From NCBI GenBank assembly GCA_036960485.1, contig JBALXS010000014.1:1-64000 (forward strand): a stretch of DNA of 64,000 nt, given 5' to 3'. The position numbers were made by a program, and so were the translations under genes. Positions 1-9,676 of the stretch are shown piece after piece. The notes below the pieces were generated by a model. That model did not search any database and was not told where the DNA came from. It worked only from the letters and a program-made list of their open reading frames with translations. Numbering within the stretch: position 1 is the first letter of the stretch; each line of letters opens with the position of its first letter. The DNA is from Rs1 sp036960485. Its GTDB lineage: Bacteria > Pseudomonadota > Gammaproteobacteria > Pseudomonadales > Balneatricaceae.

Positions 1-1
1 C

Positions 2-919
2 TCAGATAACAGTGATATTGATACCTTGTTACGGCATGCCGATCAAGCGATGTACATCGCTAAACAATCGGGGAAAAATTGTTTTCATCTTTTTGATGTA
101 GCTAAAGATACGGCACAAAAGAATCAACATGAAGAACTTGAAAATATTCGCAACGCTTTGAAAAAAAATCAATTTGTGCTTTACTATCAACCGAAAATCA
201 ATATGAAAACCAATCAAATCATTGGTTTGGAAGCTCTTATCCGCTGGCAACATCCAGAATTTGGATTATTGCCTCCTTCAGCTTTTTTACCCATTATAGA
301 ACAAGATATATTAGCGATTGAAGTAGGAGAATGGGTAATCAACAGCGCATTAGAGCAACTTTCGATTTGGTCAGAACAAGGGCTTGATTTACCTATTAGT
401 GTTAACATTAGTCCCGTGCAGTTACAGCATGCAGAATTTGTGAATCGCCTTGAAATAATATTCAAAAAACATCCCCATTTTAAAGCCGGCGATATTGAGT
501 TTGAAATACTAGAAACCAGTGCTTTAAGCGAAATAGAACAGGTTTCAAAAGTCATTAATCACTGCCATGATTTAGGCATTAAATTTTCAATTGATGATTT
601 TGGTACTGGATATTCGTCACTCACCTATCTAAAACGTTTACCAACAGAATATTTAAAAATTGACCAATCCTTCATTCGAGATATGCTCAATGATTCTGAT
701 GATAGGGCTATTGTGCTTGGTATTATCCAGTTAGCTAAAGCATTTGAACGAACAGTGATTGCTGAGGGTGTTGAAACAACTGCTCACGGTGAAAAGTTAC
801 TATTACTAGGATGCCATATGGCGCAAGGCTTCGGTATTGCCAAGCCAATGCCACAAGATGAGTTCCCGCTTTGGCTAGCGAACTGGCAACTAGGCAATGA
901 GTGGAAGCGCTTAAGTTAA
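2..919 (+). CDS. GGDEF-EAL protein, 5' end outside window
   Basis: The frame is open from the first bases of the window, so the gene starts upstream. The first visible residues (LLRHADQAMYIAKQSGKN) are the conserved end of a GGDEF domain. The rest is a complete EAL c-di-GMP phosphodiesterase domain. It carries the EAL signature in EALIRWQHP, the SVNISPVQL strand, ILETS, DDFGTGYSS, LKIDQSF, AEGVE and AQGF, so all usual metal-binding and catalytic positions are present and activity is likely. Whether the missing GGDEF part is active cannot be seen. A strong hairpin lies 30 nt past the stop. Confidence 0.9.
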   Translation, partial: SDNSDIDTLLRHADQAMYIAKQSGKNCFHLFDVAKDTAQKNQHEELENIRNALKKNQFVLYYQPKINMKTNQIIGLEALIRWQHPEFGLLPPSAFLPIIEQDILAIEVGEWVINSALEQLSIWSEQGLDLPISVNISPVQLQHAEFVNRLEIIFKKHPHFKAGDIEFEILETSALSEIEQVSKVINHCHDLGIKFSIDDFGTGYSSLTYLKRLPTEYLKIDQSFIRDMLNDSDDRAIVLGIIQLAKAFERTVIAEGVETTAHGEKLLLLGCHMAQGFGIAKPMPQDEFPLWLANWQLGNEWKRLS

Positions 920-950
920 AGCCCTAGATACAATCATAATTAATGAATAT

Positions 951-981
951 GGGGTTAAATGCTATGAAATAGCATTACCCC
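951..981 (+). terminator. Hairpin after GGDEF-EAL gene
   Basis: An 8-bp stem (AATGCTAT/ATAGCATT) with a GAA loop is extended by GGGGT/ACCCC across a two-base bulge. It is followed by TTAAGTATT rather than a clean T run. Its position just after the stop at 919 suggests a terminator. Confidence 0.5.
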
Positions 982-1242
982 TTAAGTATTAAAAGTGACT
1001 ACTTTCAAAACCCCCTTCCATTCAATGTTTACTAATGTCCTGAGTTCTGTGCACAACGTACTCAATTATAATAAAAGAGCAACCGCAGGAGATGCTAATA
1101 CCTGTCTTAAACGATCCGTAGAGTCTTAATCACAATTGATGTAATACTCATATAGTGCGCCGCATTAATCAAGACTACTGGTGTAAATGAAGTTTTTGAC
1201 CCGCTTTTGAAACGAGTACAGTCGCCCAATACAATTTAAAGC
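982..1242. other. Intergenic, no gene seen
   Basis: The gap lies between convergent GGDEF-EAL genes. Apart from the hairpin at 951-981 no gene, repeat or regulatory site was recognised. Confidence 0.5.
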
Positions 1243-3435
1243 TTAAACTATGTTACACAAATTTTCTGATTGTAGCTCAATTTCCAAATTATGAACGCGG
1301 AGGTATTCATGCATATCAGCAACACATAGAGGTTTAGCGAGATAATAACCTTGCGCGTAATCACACCCCATATCTTCTAACAACTTTAACAAGGCATATG
1401 TTTCTACACCTTCACCAACGACCTTTAGGTCCAGCGAGTGCGCCAAATCAATCATTGCCTGTATCACCTTTTTACTATTCTTGCCCATATTCAGTAAAAA
1501 GCTTTTATCAATTTTTAATTCATTAACTGGGAGCATGGTCAAATAGGAAAATGACGAGTAACCGGTACCAAAGTCATCTATCGATACCGTAAAACCTTTA
1601 TCGGTCAGCTGGTTTAAAATTTCGATAGCCTGATCTGGTTTTGCCATCGCGGTGGTTTCAGTAATTTCTAAATTTATATTGCTTGGAAGTATTTTCGACA
1701 TTGCGCAGATACTTTCCAATATATTGGGAATTTCTGGCTGACTAAAAACTCTGCCAGATAGATTGACAGAAATGGATAGTGAGCAATCTGCTTGGATATA
1801 GCCTTTGCACTGTTTACACGCTTGATGGAAGACCCATTGAGTTAACTCATGAATACTGCTATTTCGCTCACAAATAGGGATAAACTCATCGGGAGAAATT
1901 AACCCCAGAGTTGGATGCTGCCAGCGAACCAATGCCTCTATCTTAGTCACACGTTTCGAGCTTATCTCCATTATCGGTTGATACACCAAGAATAGTTGGC
2001 CACCCTCTATCGCTGCATTAAAGTCCTGGCTCAATTTTATCTGGCGCCTCGCTCTATAATCTTCTTCGGGACTAAAAAGTGCGCAGCTAATACCCGCGTT
2101 TTTGGCCTGGTACATTGCCATATCAGCATTTTTAACTAGTGAATCTGCATCTTTCCCGTGTTGCGGGTAAATGGCCACACCAACATTAGCCTTTACTAGA
2201 ATGCTTTTAATACTAGCGTTATTGCACATAATAGGGTCTTCAAGTGCCGCTATAAATTTTTGAACCATCTCCTGCGCATTACAGTTTTTGCCAAGTACAA
2301 ACAGCGCATAGAATTCATCTCCCCCCATACGTGCTAAAGTGTCGCAGGCACGCAGAACTCCAGATAAACGTCTAGCGACTTCCTCAAGTACCAAATCCCC
2401 AATTTGATGGCCATAAGTGTCGTTGATGTCTTTAAATTTGGTTAAGTCGATACTCGCAACAATGAATCGGCTGTTATTTCGCTGCCCCACTTCAAGGAAT
2501 TGCCTTAGTCGGTCCTGAAATAATGTTCGATTGGGCAAAGAGGTCAAAGTATCGTGTAGTGCTAAGTACTTTAATTCACCATTAGCTTTTAAGAGAGAGT
2601 TTGTACGCTGCAAAACGCGTTCTTCCAACTTGCTTTTTTGTAATTCAATAACCTTCATTTTATCGACAATAGCGATACGCATTTGATCAAAGTTAGTTGC
2701 TAACAAATATAGCTCATCGTCATGTTTAGCCTTTAATACAGCATCCAAAGCCTTCGAACTATTGAGTGTTTCCAGCTTCTTTGGGTTTAATGCGCCGGCA
2801 GCATTGGCTAATGCGCTTAATGGTTTAGCAATAAACCGGTTAACAAAATACAAGAAGAAGAACCACAAAGCAGTTGTTTTTATTAGTGAATTAATGATAA
2901 TCAACATAAAGCTGTATTTAACACGATCAATTATCGTATTTACATCGGTATAAATGTACCCATAGCCAATTAGGTCCACTGGATCATTTATATCCGCCTG
3001 ATGCTTCAGTGGAAACTTATATTCGAATAAAGTTTGGCGAATTTTCGAGCCTGGCGGCATAAGCTCAATTTCCTTGATCCCCGTGTTTTCCAATTTTTTA
3101 CTCAAGAAGATCTGGCTGTCTTCAGTCACAACATCGCCGATAACTGCTAACACTTGGTTGCGCTCACTTACAATTTTTATGCCCGATACGGTATCAATTT
3201 TTGCCATTCCAAACAGTGTAACTTTAAGTTGAGGAGTGTCGAATGACCATATCGAATTAATAAAACTGTCTTTAAACGAGAGTTCAAGATCATACATTTG
3301 GCTAAATACATTGCTCCTTACATGACGGTACTCAGACATTAATTGGACACCCGTTACCAGCATGGCGACAACCAAGTAACAACCAAAGACATAACGCAGT
3401 AAGCGAATTCCAATACCGTTTTTAAAACTATTCAT
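1243..3435 (-). CDS. Membrane GGDEF-EAL receptor (c-di-GMP turnover)
   Basis: The 730-residue protein has a membrane segment (about 12-32), a periplasmic domain (33-175), a second membrane segment (177-199), a HAMP-like linker, GGDEF (290-450) and EAL (465-715). The GGDEF motif at 371-375 is intact and is preceded by an RACD inhibitory site at 362-365. EAL signatures are complete: EALVRWQHP, EITETT, DDFGTGYSS, ELKIDKSF, GEGVE and AQGY. Both synthesis and hydrolysis are therefore possible. The periplasmic domain contains SIWSFDTPQL near residue 61. The start codon overlaps the end of the upstream solute-binding gene by 8 bp, which points to translational coupling. By analogy with the NspS-MbaA pair of Vibrio cholerae, the neighbour probably supplies ligand information; this is inference. 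Confidence 0.92.
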   Translation of the reverse strand: MNSFKNGIGIRLLRYVFGCYLVVAMLVTGVQLMSEYRHVRSNVFSQMYDLELSFKDSFINSIWSFDTPQLKVTLFGMAKIDTVSGIKIVSERNQVLAVIGDVVTEDSQIFLSKKLENTGIKEIELMPPGSKIRQTLFEYKFPLKHQADINDPVDLIGYGYIYTDVNTIIDRVKYSFMLIIINSLIKTTALWFFFLYFVNRFIAKPLSALANAAGALNPKKLETLNSSKALDAVLKAKHDDELYLLATNFDQMRIAIVDKMKVIELQKSKLEERVLQRTNSLLKANGELKYLALHDTLTSLPNRTLFQDRLRQFLEVGQRNNSRFIVASIDLTKFKDINDTYGHQIGDLVLEEVARRLSGVLRACDTLARMGGDEFYALFVLGKNCNAQEMVQKFIAALEDPIMCNNASIKSILVKANVGVAIYPQHGKDADSLVKNADMAMYQAKNAGISCALFSPEEDYRARRQIKLSQDFNAAIEGGQLFLVYQPIMEISSKRVTKIEALVRWQHPTLGLISPDEFIPICERNSSIHELTQWVFHQACKQCKGYIQADCSLSISVNLSGRVFSQPEIPNILESICAMSKILPSNINLEITETTAMAKPDQAIEILNQLTDKGFTVSIDDFGTGYSSFSYLTMLPVNELKIDKSFLLNMGKNSKKVIQAMIDLAHSLDLKVVGEGVETYALLKLLEDMGCDYAQGYYLAKPLCVADMHEYLRVHNLEIELQSENLCNIV

Positions 3436-4258
3436 TAGCTGATTTCAGGCCGTATTTAACTTGTATATCCGATAAGGTGCCATCAACAGTTAACTCATAT
3501 AAAGCTTTACGAATGGCTTCAAGGACACTTGCATCAGTCGAGTTATGAAAGGCGAAGCCCATTGTCGAATTTTTTAATACATAGATGATTTCGTATTCAT
3601 TAGGATTTATGTTGGCGGTTTTAAATAAAAGTTGCGTGGTTGCATGAGAATAAGCTACAGCATCAATCCTCCCGGCAGCCATTTTTTTCATCATACTTAG
3701 CCCTGAGTTCAATCGATCAATAGATCCAGGTTTCACACCTTGGCTAATCAATAATTGTTCTCCTATATCCTCTCTTACTACGCCTATTTTGAGTCGATTC
3801 AAATCTTTGGCAAACTGAATAGACAGTTGATTAGATTTTGGAGCGATAACCGCAATCACATTAGGCACTACCGGCCCAACAAATTTCATTTTCTGAAGTC
3901 GATCCATAGTATAAGTTGTCAAGAACAGAGCTGTTCCAGCGTCATTCAACACTTTATGATAGCCACGAGCCCAAGGGTATATTTTAAAATTCACCTTTGT
4001 TTTAGAAACCCCTAGTTTGGCAAAAATCTTTAATAAAACCTCCACCGCCATGCCCGTTACTTCAGCTGTTTTTGGATCTCGATAGTTAAATGGAGGGTAT
4101 TCTTCAGTAATCCAGTTTAAATTTTCAATGGTGCGAGCGACTGCTTTAGAATTGTTTAAGTCGCTTTCAGCCACCGCCGAAGCGCCAACCATAAACCATA
4201 GTGTTACCACTACTACAAATCTTTGTATACGAGTGTTCTTTAGGCACTTCCAACTCAC
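3428..4258 (-). CDS. Periplasmic solute-binding protein, family 3, partner of GGDEF-EAL receptor
   Basis: The 276-residue protein has a signal peptide with a probable cut after AVA (about residue 30). The mature part is the bacterial family-3 solute-binding fold (amino-acid/polar ligand type): NWITEEYPPFNYRD at the start, VEVLLKIFAKLGV, and a typical C-terminal half with a TLSDIQVKYGL end. No ABC permease or ATPase is nearby. It is instead the first gene of a two-gene unit with the GGDEF-EAL receptor, overlapping it by 8 bp. A sensory rather than transport role is therefore likely; the ligand is unknown. Confidence 0.88.
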   Translation of the reverse strand: MSWKCLKNTRIQRFVVVVTLWFMVGASAVAESDLNNSKAVARTIENLNWITEEYPPFNYRDPKTAEVTGMAVEVLLKIFAKLGVSKTKVNFKIYPWARGYHKVLNDAGTALFLTTYTMDRLQKMKFVGPVVPNVIAVIAPKSNQLSIQFAKDLNRLKIGVVREDIGEQLLISQGVKPGSIDRLNSGLSMMKKMAAGRIDAVAYSHATTQLLFKTANINPNEYEIIYVLKNSTMGFAFHNSTDASVLEAIRKALYELTVDGTLSDIQVKYGLKSANE

Positions 4259-4820
4259 TTTTACAAACCTCTTACAAAGCTGCTATATACTTAGTTTCAG
4301 CTAGATACATAACTAAATTTTTTGGATTCTTACAAGGAATAATAATAAGGCATTGATATAAAATGAATTAATCCTGCCACAAAGGTTATTAATTTACCAT
4401 CAGTTATCGCCGATTTCCTTGAACAATCCGCAGGTTTACGTTAAATGCTACACTTTTAATTTGAATATCTATTGATAAAGATTCTGAAAATAAATTTTAG
4501 CCACACAACGTCTCGATTAACTTGCATTGCTGCTTATTTGTTGCCCTCACACAGCAGTTTACTAAGCTACACCCCAGTACCACTTCTTTAGATATAGATT
4601 AAGTAGCTAAACTGCTCTCAAATTATATCTGATGCCTTCTTCACTATAGTCGTATTCAATCAACTGATAATGGGTTCATTTAATCCTTATTGGAACGGTG
4701 GTTAACCGCTTTAATAGAAGACGTAAATATCTATTTATATAGATCTATGCTGGCAACAACATGATTAAACTGTAAACTCTTGTCCAAAAGAGCCAAACAG
4801 GCGGAGCCAAGGTAAATTTT
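4259..4820. other. Intergenic 560 bp, divergent promoter region
   Basis: This AT-rich gap separates two divergent genes, so it must carry both promoters. No convincing gene, repeat or operator was recognised. Confidence 0.4.
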
Positions 4821-6125
4821 GTGAAAGTACAAAGTTCTATAATAAACCCAACCATTGATGCCATTGTCGTTGGCACAGGCCCTGGTGGGGCAACTGTTGC
4901 CAAAACACTGGCTGAGGCCGGTCAATCGGTAGTGATGTTAGAATGGGGTGACGCTGCACCGTTACAGGGGGTGCTGACACAAATGGCGGGAATTGCTGCT
5001 ATACCAGGTAAAAGCGCTTTTATTCATTCGGACCTATCATTAGTATTGCGCGGGATTACCGCTGGCGGCACTTCGACAATTAATTTCGCCACTTTGATGG
5101 AGCCGCCTTTAGCGATGTTCGATCAATATGGGATTGACCTGCGCAATAATATATCTGCACTGCGGACACAATTACCTATAAATACACTGCCAGACTCCCT
5201 TGTTGGCCCACTGGCAACGCGCATTTTTGCTGGTGCGAGTGCTGTTGGTTTAGAATGGCACAAGCTTGAAAAACTTATTCATATCGATAAGTGCAGAGCA
5301 GCGTGTCATCGCTGTTCTTATGGCTGCCCTTTTGCAGCCAAATGGACTGCTCGTGAATTCATCGATACTGCTGTAAACCATGGCGCGAAATTATTTACGA
5401 GAGCCAAAGTTAATCGCGTTCTACAGCAAAACGGCCAAGTGCACGGCGTTGAGTATCAAAAAGATGGTACCAGTCACAAACTATACGCCGGCAAGGTAAT
5501 TTTGGCTGCAGGTGGTATCGGTTCGCCACGCATCTTGCAAAACTCTGGATTTGACCATGCTGGACGCGATTATTTTGTTGATCCGGTAATTGCAGTAATG
5601 GGTGCTGTAGATGACATACACGATAAAGATGCGGGCAAAGAAGTACCCATGGCAGCCGGGGTCCATTTTGCTGAGCAAGGCATCACACTCTCTGATTTAA
5701 TTTTGCCGCGTCCGATGTATCAAGCTTTTGCCAGTCAAGTAGGTCGTTTTGATAGATTATTAGCGCATCAAAAAACGCTCAGCGTGATGGTTAAAATCAA
5801 AGATGATTTAGGCGGCACTATCGGCCCAAAATGGATTAACAAATCGCTTAGTAGCGATGATCGCACACGTCTAGATACTGGAAAAGCTATGGCAAGAAGT
5901 ATTCTTGAAGCAGCGGGTGCTAAAAGTATTTTCCACTCGCATCACTTTGCCGCACATCCAGGTGGTGGTGCCAAGATTGGCGATTTGGTTGATGAAAATC
6001 TACGCACGAACCTACGGGGACTTTATGTTTGTGATGGTTCGGTAATCCCTGAACCATGGGGTATTGCGCCAAGTTTTACTTTGATGTGTTTAGGCCATAG
6101 ATTGGGAGAGCATCTGGCTAATTAG
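4821..6125 (+). CDS. GMC-family FAD-dependent oxidoreductase
   Basis: The 434-residue protein begins with a GTG codon preceded by an AGG at 4810. The N-terminal dinucleotide-binding motif VVGTGPGGATVAKTLAEAG and acidic VMLEWG are typical for FAD. The C-terminal GMC segment has HHFAAHPGGG and NLRGLYVCDGSVIPEPWGIAPSFT, with the conserved His-His region. A Cys cluster (CRAACHRCSYGCPF, around residue 157-170) resembles that of several alcohol and sugar GMC dehydrogenases. No signal peptide is visible. At 434 residues it is somewhat short for the family. The substrate cannot be inferred; it is probably an alcohol or aldehyde, with no informative neighbours. Confidence 0.85.
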   Translation: MKVQSSIINPTIDAIVVGTGPGGATVAKTLAEAGQSVVMLEWGDAAPLQGVLTQMAGIAAIPGKSAFIHSDLSLVLRGITAGGTSTINFATLMEPPLAMFDQYGIDLRNNISALRTQLPINTLPDSLVGPLATRIFAGASAVGLEWHKLEKLIHIDKCRAACHRCSYGCPFAAKWTAREFIDTAVNHGAKLFTRAKVNRVLQQNGQVHGVEYQKDGTSHKLYAGKVILAAGGIGSPRILQNSGFDHAGRDYFVDPVIAVMGAVDDIHDKDAGKEVPMAAGVHFAEQGITLSDLILPRPMYQAFASQVGRFDRLLAHQKTLSVMVKIKDDLGGTIGPKWINKSLSSDDRTRLDTGKAMARSILEAAGAKSIFHSHHFAAHPGGGAKIGDLVDENLRTNLRGLYVCDGSVIPEPWGIAPSFTLMCLGHRLGEHLAN

Positions 6126-6233
6126 CTGTGACCTTTAAATAATCCCTCAATAAAAATAAATTATAGCGGACAAGAGGATCTGGGTGTTTAAGATTACTGC
6201 GAGCCTGTAGCCCTATCATGGTAATTACAAACT

Positions 6234-6399
6234 CTAGGAACCTGTCCGAGAACTGTGATTGTAGCGAGAGCCAAGTTATTTGAGTCAAATTTAGGGTCCA
6301 TTTGAGGCGAATGGTTGTTCTAATTAACGAAAATGAACATTAAATTTGGCCAAATAGCTTGTGTTCTCTGGCAGACTTCCTAGGAGGCCGTCCGAGAAC
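6234..6399. repeat. Palindromic intergenic repeat element with flanking direct repeats
   Basis: Two 20-bp direct repeats (6234-6253 and 6380-6399; 17 of 20 identical, both ending GTCCGAGAAC) flank an imperfect inverted repeat. Its arms are 6273-6293 and 6341-6360 (about 85% alike, core CAAATTTA/TAAATTTG) around a 47-bp centre. No ORF is inside. The architecture suggests a small non-autonomous mobile or dispersed repeat; its copy number cannot be checked here. Confidence 0.55.
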
Positions 6400-6430
6400 A
6401 GACTGACCTACTGCGCAAACTAGCTCAAGA

Positions 6431-8440
6431 CTAATGGAGCTTAAATTGGTTTATCATTTGCTTTTGACGCTGTGCTAATTTTGCTAGAGATTCACTGCCC
6501 TGTGCACTTTGTTGTGCATCTTGAGCACCGAGTTCAGCATTACCGGCAATTTGCTGCACAGATTCAGAAATTTCAGAACTCACCGCTGTTTGTTGCTCAG
6601 CTGCTGAAGCTATACTCAATGACATTTGGCGAATTTCATCAAGCTGTGCCACCATCTCATTTAATGAGTCACCAGTAATACTCGTTTGTTCAACACTCTC
6701 ATTAGCCTGATCGCGACTGATCTTCATTATTTTCACAGCGTTAGTTGCACCGTGCTGCAATTTCTCAATCATCGTTTGTATTTCTTGAGTCGAACTTTGA
6801 GTTCTGCTCGCCAGTGTTCTCACTTCGTCAGCAACCACCGCAAAACCACGTCCTTGCTCGCCCGCACGTGCTGCTTCAATAGCCGCATTCAAAGCCAGTA
6901 AGTTAGTTTGTCCAGCTATGTCTTCGATCACTACTAAAATTTTACCTATGTCGATACTGTCTCTGTTGAGCTGCTCAATAACTTGTGAAGATTTTTCAAT
7001 TTCACTAGCTAGGGCATTCACCCGCTTTACATTATCTAACATTAACACTCTATTTTGACTAGCAGTGTTATCGATGTCTGAAACTTGCTTTTGTGCCTCA
7101 TTAGCACTGCGGGCCACTTCTGAAACTGTTGCGGACATTTGTTGGATAGCAGTCGCCACTTGAATTGTCTGCGCTTGCTGTTCACTCATCATTTTATTAG
7201 TTCGATGACTAATCAGTGAAGCTTGCTGCGCAGATTGATCAATATCATCAGCTGTTTGATTGATTTCTCTGATGACCTCTTCTTGTTTATCAGCTAATTC
7301 ATTTACATATCCAGCCAATTGCCCAAACTCATCCTTGCTTGTTATGCTTAGCCGTTGGCTGAGATCCCCATCAGCTATCACCTTTAGAATGGCGTTCACT
7401 TTACCTAGCGAATTGCGAATATTTCTACTGACCCATATCCCAATAATGATCGCGATAAGTACAGATAAAAGACTGATTACACTGTTAATTAATTGGCTAG
7501 TGGTTACTTGAGCATTTGTCTCTTGCTTTGCGTCAGCGGCTAAGGACTGGGCATCTATCATTAGTTGGTTCAGCGCATGGCTACTATCATTAGCACTTTG
7601 TGAAAAAACTTTGATCAATGCCGCTTGCTTAATAGTTAATTCGATTTTTTGCCTTTGTATTTTAGCGAGACCATTAGGCGCCAAAGCAGCATTTCGCATT
7701 CCTAAGATAAACTTTTTCAAATCGGCAGCCATATCATTGCCGCTCTCTGCTAATTTGGACAAACGATCTTCTAAACTTAATAATGTAAAACCATAACCCT
7801 TAGTATTAAATGATTTTTCTATGGGTTCCAGCTCTTCTAAGGTACGTGCAGCCATCAGCTGAGAGAATTCAGTTTCGACACTAGTTATGTTTTTTTGTAA
7901 CTCTCTACCAGCAGCTTTTTCTGCTTCCGATATACCATAGAGAATGATGGTTTCAAGGTCACTGTTAAAAAAGTGAATATCGTTGCGCAGCGCCAATTGA
8001 GCACTTTCTAATTGAGTCGCTAATAGCAAACTGTGTTGATAGAGTTTGAGCGCACTATCTGAGGTTGAAAAGTAAGTATTCGCCTGTTGATCTAACTGTT
8101 CTATTGAAGACGCTAAGTTGGCAAAAGGCTCGGCTAATACTAGCAATTCAGAGCGTTGATGCAAATAGTTTGCTTGTTGCTGCTCAAATGTTACGCGCTG
8201 CGCTTGAAGTACTTTCTCATCAGTAGCACCCATATAAACTAATGCAGCTTTATTTGATGATAATAGAGCAACTGCCATATCAGCGCTGTGTAAAATAATT
8301 GGATTAATTTGCTCGGTAGTTCTCGCTAACTGTTGGCTAATAGTAGTTAAACTACGAAAGGAGGTAGCGCTCAGCGCCAGTAATAAAACAACTAATAAGG
8401 CGAAACCGCCGCCAATACGTTGAGTGACTGTAATATTCAT
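6431..8440 (-). CDS. Methyl-accepting chemotaxis protein
   Basis: The 669-residue receptor has an N-terminal membrane helix (about 10-28) and a long, largely helical periplasmic domain to about 315. A second helix follows (INSVISLLSVLIAIIIGIWV), then a HAMP segment (SLGKVNAILKVIADGDLSQR) and a cytoplasmic signalling domain. The kinase-contact hairpin tip is intact: DIAGQTNLLALNAAIEAARA, then GEQGRGFAVVADEVRTLA. The ligand is unknown, since the periplasmic part shows no Cache motif. It is a lone gene with no che genes nearby, so it must work with an array encoded elsewhere. Confidence 0.92.
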   Translation of the reverse strand: MNITVTQRIGGGFALLVVLLLALSATSFRSLTTISQQLARTTEQINPIILHSADMAVALLSSNKAALVYMGATDEKVLQAQRVTFEQQQANYLHQRSELLVLAEPFANLASSIEQLDQQANTYFSTSDSALKLYQHSLLLATQLESAQLALRNDIHFFNSDLETIILYGISEAEKAAGRELQKNITSVETEFSQLMAARTLEELEPIEKSFNTKGYGFTLLSLEDRLSKLAESGNDMAADLKKFILGMRNAALAPNGLAKIQRQKIELTIKQAALIKVFSQSANDSSHALNQLMIDAQSLAADAKQETNAQVTTSQLINSVISLLSVLIAIIIGIWVSRNIRNSLGKVNAILKVIADGDLSQRLSITSKDEFGQLAGYVNELADKQEEVIREINQTADDIDQSAQQASLISHRTNKMMSEQQAQTIQVATAIQQMSATVSEVARSANEAQKQVSDIDNTASQNRVLMLDNVKRVNALASEIEKSSQVIEQLNRDSIDIGKILVVIEDIAGQTNLLALNAAIEAARAGEQGRGFAVVADEVRTLASRTQSSTQEIQTMIEKLQHGATNAVKIMKISRDQANESVEQTSITGDSLNEMVAQLDEIRQMSLSIASAAEQQTAVSSEISESVQQIAGNAELGAQDAQQSAQGSESLAKLAQRQKQMINQFKLH

Positions 8441-9007
8441 TATTATTATCCCAGCTTAAGGTAAATTGATGTTCATCCTTAAACATGCATGTTTCAAAAA
8501 ATAGCCAGTATAAATCCATACACTGGCTGTTTGAATGTCAATTATTCTGGCTATTTCCAATTCAAAAATTAGCTCTAGCGTGACAGATACTATCGCTTGA
8601 AATATGAGTTTAAAAACTAACATTTCAAAATAGAGAATACTAAACATGACTGTTAATATAGTTAAATATCTACAGCTAGTCGCGCTTAAGTTTGCCCCGC
8701 GGAGCAACTTCGGCAAACAATTGTTTCTGAATAGAAACTAATTATTAATGATAGATATAAAACAACTTTTGATAAGGTGCAATGACTTTGGCAATAATAA
8801 GATCAAGTAATTAAACTGAGCGCTATGTTTTTACTTTAATGCGGGGATTTTAACTATCTTTTGTCGTATTTAAACTATTTCTGGCTTGACCTTTCAGAAG
8901 CGATAACTCGAATACTTACCGAAATCTGTGCTGGCTACTTGTTAAATTGAAGCTTTTCCCATCGTGCCAAATTTTACTCTAAAAGCCTTGTAACATTAGA
9001 TTAATTT

Positions 9008-9301
9008 CTAAAATAGTGCGTATGCCTTTGTTGCTTCATTGGCTATGTTGATCTGGAACGCACACACTATGCATGCAGCTACATTTAGATTATACAGTAC
9101 ATCAGCGTTATTACTGTTACATTCAGCCAAAGCTTACCTCTTACTAGCAGCTTCAATAATGATACGTTGCACCTTATCAGCAACAAGCGCAGTAGTTGCA
9201 TTACGAATCAGCTTATCAACGATCCTCGCCAGGCTCAGCCAAGTTGTTACTTCACTTTGGTAAGCGTTTTTTAATACATACCACCATGGTATTTTGCTTC
9301 A
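9008..9301 (-). pseudogene. Unassigned reading frame with one internal stop
   Basis: The minus strand is open for about 95 codons except for one TAA after ...IIIEAASKR. The two halves read as ordinary-looking protein (LSLARIVDKLIRNATTALVA, then ALAECNSNNADVLYNLNVAA). There is no evident start codon with a ribosome-binding site. The C-terminal half (FQINIANEATKAYALF) faintly recalls RebB-like R-body proteins, but the resemblance is too weak to name. Confidence 0.2.
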
Positions 9302-9503
9302 GGTAGTTATGCTTATTCAATCAAGATCCAATAAACTTTGATCATGTTCTTTATCTGATACTAGAAAAGCTTCAAACAAGTGGGTTGTATATTGGTAGGC
9401 GTGATTTATTCTTAAGGTGGGAAAGTGCCAATTTAGTCGTAGTCTTGCTACGCTACTTATGAAATGTCCATGCGAGCACAGGTAGCATTTTTTCATATCT
9501 AAC

Positions 9504-9534
9504 TGCATTGCAGTGCATTGCAGTGCATTGCAGT
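9504..9534. repeat. Three-copy 10-bp tandem repeat
   Basis: TGCATTGCAG is repeated three times plus one base, without mismatch. Each unit junction also forms the near-palindrome CTGCATTGCAG. It lies in non-coding DNA. Confidence 0.85.
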
Positions 9535-9676
9535 TAAAAATGTAAGTTTTCCTTAACTAGCTCTGAGTTTTTGCACAGTAGCTCATCCGTACAATTAGCT
9601 TGCCAAGTGGTCTTTATATCTATTGAAAACAGCTACTCCCAACAAGAGTTACTCGCATTAAAGAACCCCATTTTAT

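Larger units (their letters stand above)
8441..9676. other. 1.2-kb gene-poor stretch
   Basis: No confident gene was found. The stretch contains an unassigned interrupted reading frame (9008-9301, minus) and a short tandem repeat (9504-9534), listed separately. Other ORFs here lack ribosome-binding sites and recognisable sequence. Confidence 0.5.

Noticed and set aside
8456..8716. Minus-strand 86-residue ORF upstream of the chemoreceptor
   Set aside because: No start context and random-looking sequence; most likely chance in AT-rich DNA.
9039..9263. Plus-strand 74-residue ORF
   Set aside because: No ribosome-binding site or recognisable sequence; the opposite strand reads more like protein.
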